This document shows, one piece after another, positions 6,265 through 7,169 of a DNA stretch of 7,169 nt. The stretch is from positions 1-7,169 of the forward strand of contig JAJYAE010000226.1 of assembly GCA_021779695.1 (NCBI GenBank), written 5' to 3'. Both the position numbers and the translations under genes were made by a program. This DNA is from Acidobacteriota bacterium (GTDB lineage Bacteria > Acidobacteriota > Terriglobia > Terriglobales > Acidobacteriaceae). The notes under the pieces are model-generated. The model did no database searches and had not been told where the DNA came from. It saw only the letters and a program-made list of their open reading frames with translations. The first letter of the stretch is position 1, and each line of letters opens with the position of its first letter.

Positions 6265-6270
6265 ATCCTA
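6265..6270 (-). promoter_or_regulatory. Candidate -10 box of the DUF2892 gene
   Basis: On the minus strand TAGGAT matches the consensus at four of six positions. It would start transcription near 6258, 35 nt before the ATG, leaving room for the strong GGAGG. There is no usable -35 hexamer, as expected if an activator bound at the dyad 6291-6308 replaces it. The box is weak alone and is supported mainly by its exact distance to the dyad. Confidence 0.35.
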
Positions 6271-6290
6271 GTCCAGGCGCTCCTTCGCGT

Positions 6291-6308
6291 ATGCAACTCA
6301 GGTTGCAT
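6291..6308 (-). promoter_or_regulatory. 18-bp perfect dyad, candidate Crp/Fnr-type operator
   Basis: ATGCAAC-TCAG-GTTGCAT is a perfect 7-bp inverted repeat with a 4-bp centre. FNR-class sites (TTGAT-N4-ATCAA) have the same 4-bp spacing. Its centre (6299.5) is at -41.5 relative to a start at 6258, the class II activator position. It sits 5 bp beyond the stop of the regulator gene and upstream of DUF2892. It could instead be a small RNA hairpin, but no T-run follows it on the minus strand. Confidence 0.45.
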
Positions 6309-6313
6309 TCGCC

Positions 6314-6976
6314 TCATAGCTCGCTCAACCGCTTCAGCGCTGCGGCGTCCCGCACCACAATTCGCTCCCTCCCCAGGCTCACCCATCCGCGCTCCTCAAA
6401 CTCCCGCAGCATCCGGCTCACCACCACGCGCACGCTGCCTAGCTCGTCGGCCAGCATCTGGTGCGTTTCCCGCACTTCTGGCGCGCGGCCGGCAAGCAAT
6501 GCAGCAAGCCTGTGATCCAGCCTCCCAAAGGCGACTTCCTCCACCAGGCCCATCAGCTCTGCCATGCGCTCCGCAAAGAGACCAAAGACCTTCGCGCGGA
6601 AACCCGAATCGCCCGACAGCATTCGGTGAAACAGCTCCGGTCCTACCGCCACCAGCCTCGCTGCAGTCTCTGTAATCCCCCGCGCCGGGTAAAGCGCCTC
6701 CCCCAGTAAGCAACTGCTCGTCAAAAGGCACATCTGCCCCGGAGAAATGCGGTACAGCACGATCTCTCGACCGTCTGTACTCGCCTTAGCAACGCGCACC
6801 CGGCCTGCAATGAGCAGGGGAAACGCTCGGCATGGCCCACCATCCTCAAACAGCACAGCGCCTGCCGAAACCGTGAGCACCGGGGCGCGGTCCAGATCAG
6901 CTCGAAGCGACTCCGGCAGGCCCGCCAATGCCGGAAACACTTCGTACAGCGCCTCAGTGGTGGCTCTTGCCTTCAT
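6314..6976 (-). CDS. Crp/Fnr-family transcriptional regulator
   Basis: The 220-aa product has the Crp/Fnr layout: an N-terminal cyclic-nucleotide-type effector barrel (about 15-120), a dimerisation helix (about 125-150) and a winged helix-turn-helix (about 168-208) with ADELGSVRVVVSRMLREFEE. The Ser-Arg pair of the recognition helix is present (S187, R188), but the Glu usual three residues before that Ser in FNR-type proteins is Val (V184). The N-terminal cysteine cluster that holds the FNR [4Fe-4S] centre is absent. Cysteines are C49, C83 and C89, the last two in the conserved-looking CLLTSSCLL segment, which suggests a thiol- or ligand-based sensor rather than oxygen sensing by iron-sulfur. 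cAMP binding is not evident, as the classic RES.R motif is missing. The effector is unknown. The ATG at 6976 has no Shine-Dalgarno sequence. The downstream DUF2892 gene is the likely target or partner. Confidence 0.9.
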   Translation of the reverse strand: MKARATTEALYEVFPALAGLPESLRADLDRAPVLTVSAGAVLFEDGGPCRAFPLLIAGRVRVAKASTDGREIVLYRISPGQMCLLTSSCLLGEALYPARGITETAARLVAVGPELFHRMLSGDSGFRAKVFGLFAERMAELMGLVEEVAFGRLDHRLAALLAGRAPEVRETHQMLADELGSVRVVVSRMLREFEERGWVSLGRERIVVRDAAALKRLSEL

Positions 6977-6984
6977 GTGTCAGC

Positions 6985-6990
6985 ATTCTA
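6985..6990 (-). promoter_or_regulatory. -10 box of the Crp/Fnr-type gene, very close to its start
   Basis: On the minus strand TAGAAT (five of six to consensus) lies 8 nt before the ATG, so transcription would start about 2 nt before it. No Shine-Dalgarno sequence is found and the -35 region is poor. This is the same arrangement as at ispD. The remaining stretch 6991-7158 shows no gene I can support. Confidence 0.35.
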
Positions 6991-7158
6991 GAGCACCTCA
7001 GGCACTACCCGTCCCCTGCGTTGCAGTCTCTCCCAGACGCGTTTCCAATCTTGCCCCGCCCGTGCATCCAACCCCAGTTCCTCAAATCAAGTGCTCATGC
7101 CATCGAATCGGCTTACCTTGTCTCGGACATTCTCATTCACTCCAACTGGAGCTCAGCC

Positions 7159-7169
7159 ATGCGCGTTGC
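7159..7169 (+). CDS. Possible 5' end of a plus-strand gene (M-R-V...)
   Basis: ATG at 7159 is preceded by GGAG with a 7-nt spacer, a good ribosome binding site. Only three codons (M, R, V) are inside the window, so no family can be named. On the opposite strand the last 33 bases are also open and end in TGA at 7139-7137, so the tail of a minus-strand gene is an alternative. Confidence 0.3.

Overview
The window is GC-rich bacterial DNA with tightly packed genes on both strands. It has an outer-membrane beta-barrel protein with a signal peptide, separate ispD and ispF genes of the MEP isoprenoid pathway, and tilS followed by ftsH. This fits a Gram-negative bacterium, and my best guess from the style of the beta-barrel and IspF proteins is an Acidobacteriota (Terriglobia-like) chromosome. 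That placement is inference and could not be checked against a database. I see no mobile element, CRISPR array, rRNA or tRNA gene, and no composition break suggesting transfer.

Layout. 1-147 is the 3' end of an unrecognised plus-strand gene, followed by a perfect hairpin (162-191). 263-832 (+) encodes a small outer-membrane beta-barrel protein. It converges on ftsH, and a perfect 15-bp hairpin (984-1017) between them probably ends transcription from both sides. ftsH (1043-2965) and tilS (3182-4594) are both on the minus strand, with tilS upstream. The 216-bp gap between them holds a 15-codon upstream ORF whose TGA overlaps the GTG start of ftsH, and a small hairpin over that start. A 62-bp divergent spacer separates tilS from ispD-ispF (4657-6002, +), with -10-like boxes for both directions sharing one GTATAC core. 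ispF converges on a minus-strand pair: a Crp/Fnr-type regulator (6314-6976) and a 63-aa DUF2892 membrane protein (6032-6223). At the right edge a new plus-strand gene may begin at 7159.

How the genes work together. IspD and IspF catalyse the third and fifth steps of the MEP route to isoprenoid precursors. TilS (tRNA-Ile2 lysidine modification) and FtsH (membrane AAA+ zinc protease) are housekeeping genes that are often near neighbours in bacteria. The Crp/Fnr protein and the DUF2892 protein look like a regulator and target: between them is an 18-bp perfect dyad centred exactly 29.5 bp upstream of a -10-like hexamer, the geometry of a class II Crp/Fnr-activated promoter.

Most worth a second look: the start-stop-overlapping leader ORF of ftsH, the putative operator of the Crp/Fnr-DUF2892 pair, the altered signature and C-terminal extension of IspF, and two genes (ispD and the regulator) whose -10-like boxes lie only 8-9 nt before the ATG, suggesting leaderless transcripts.
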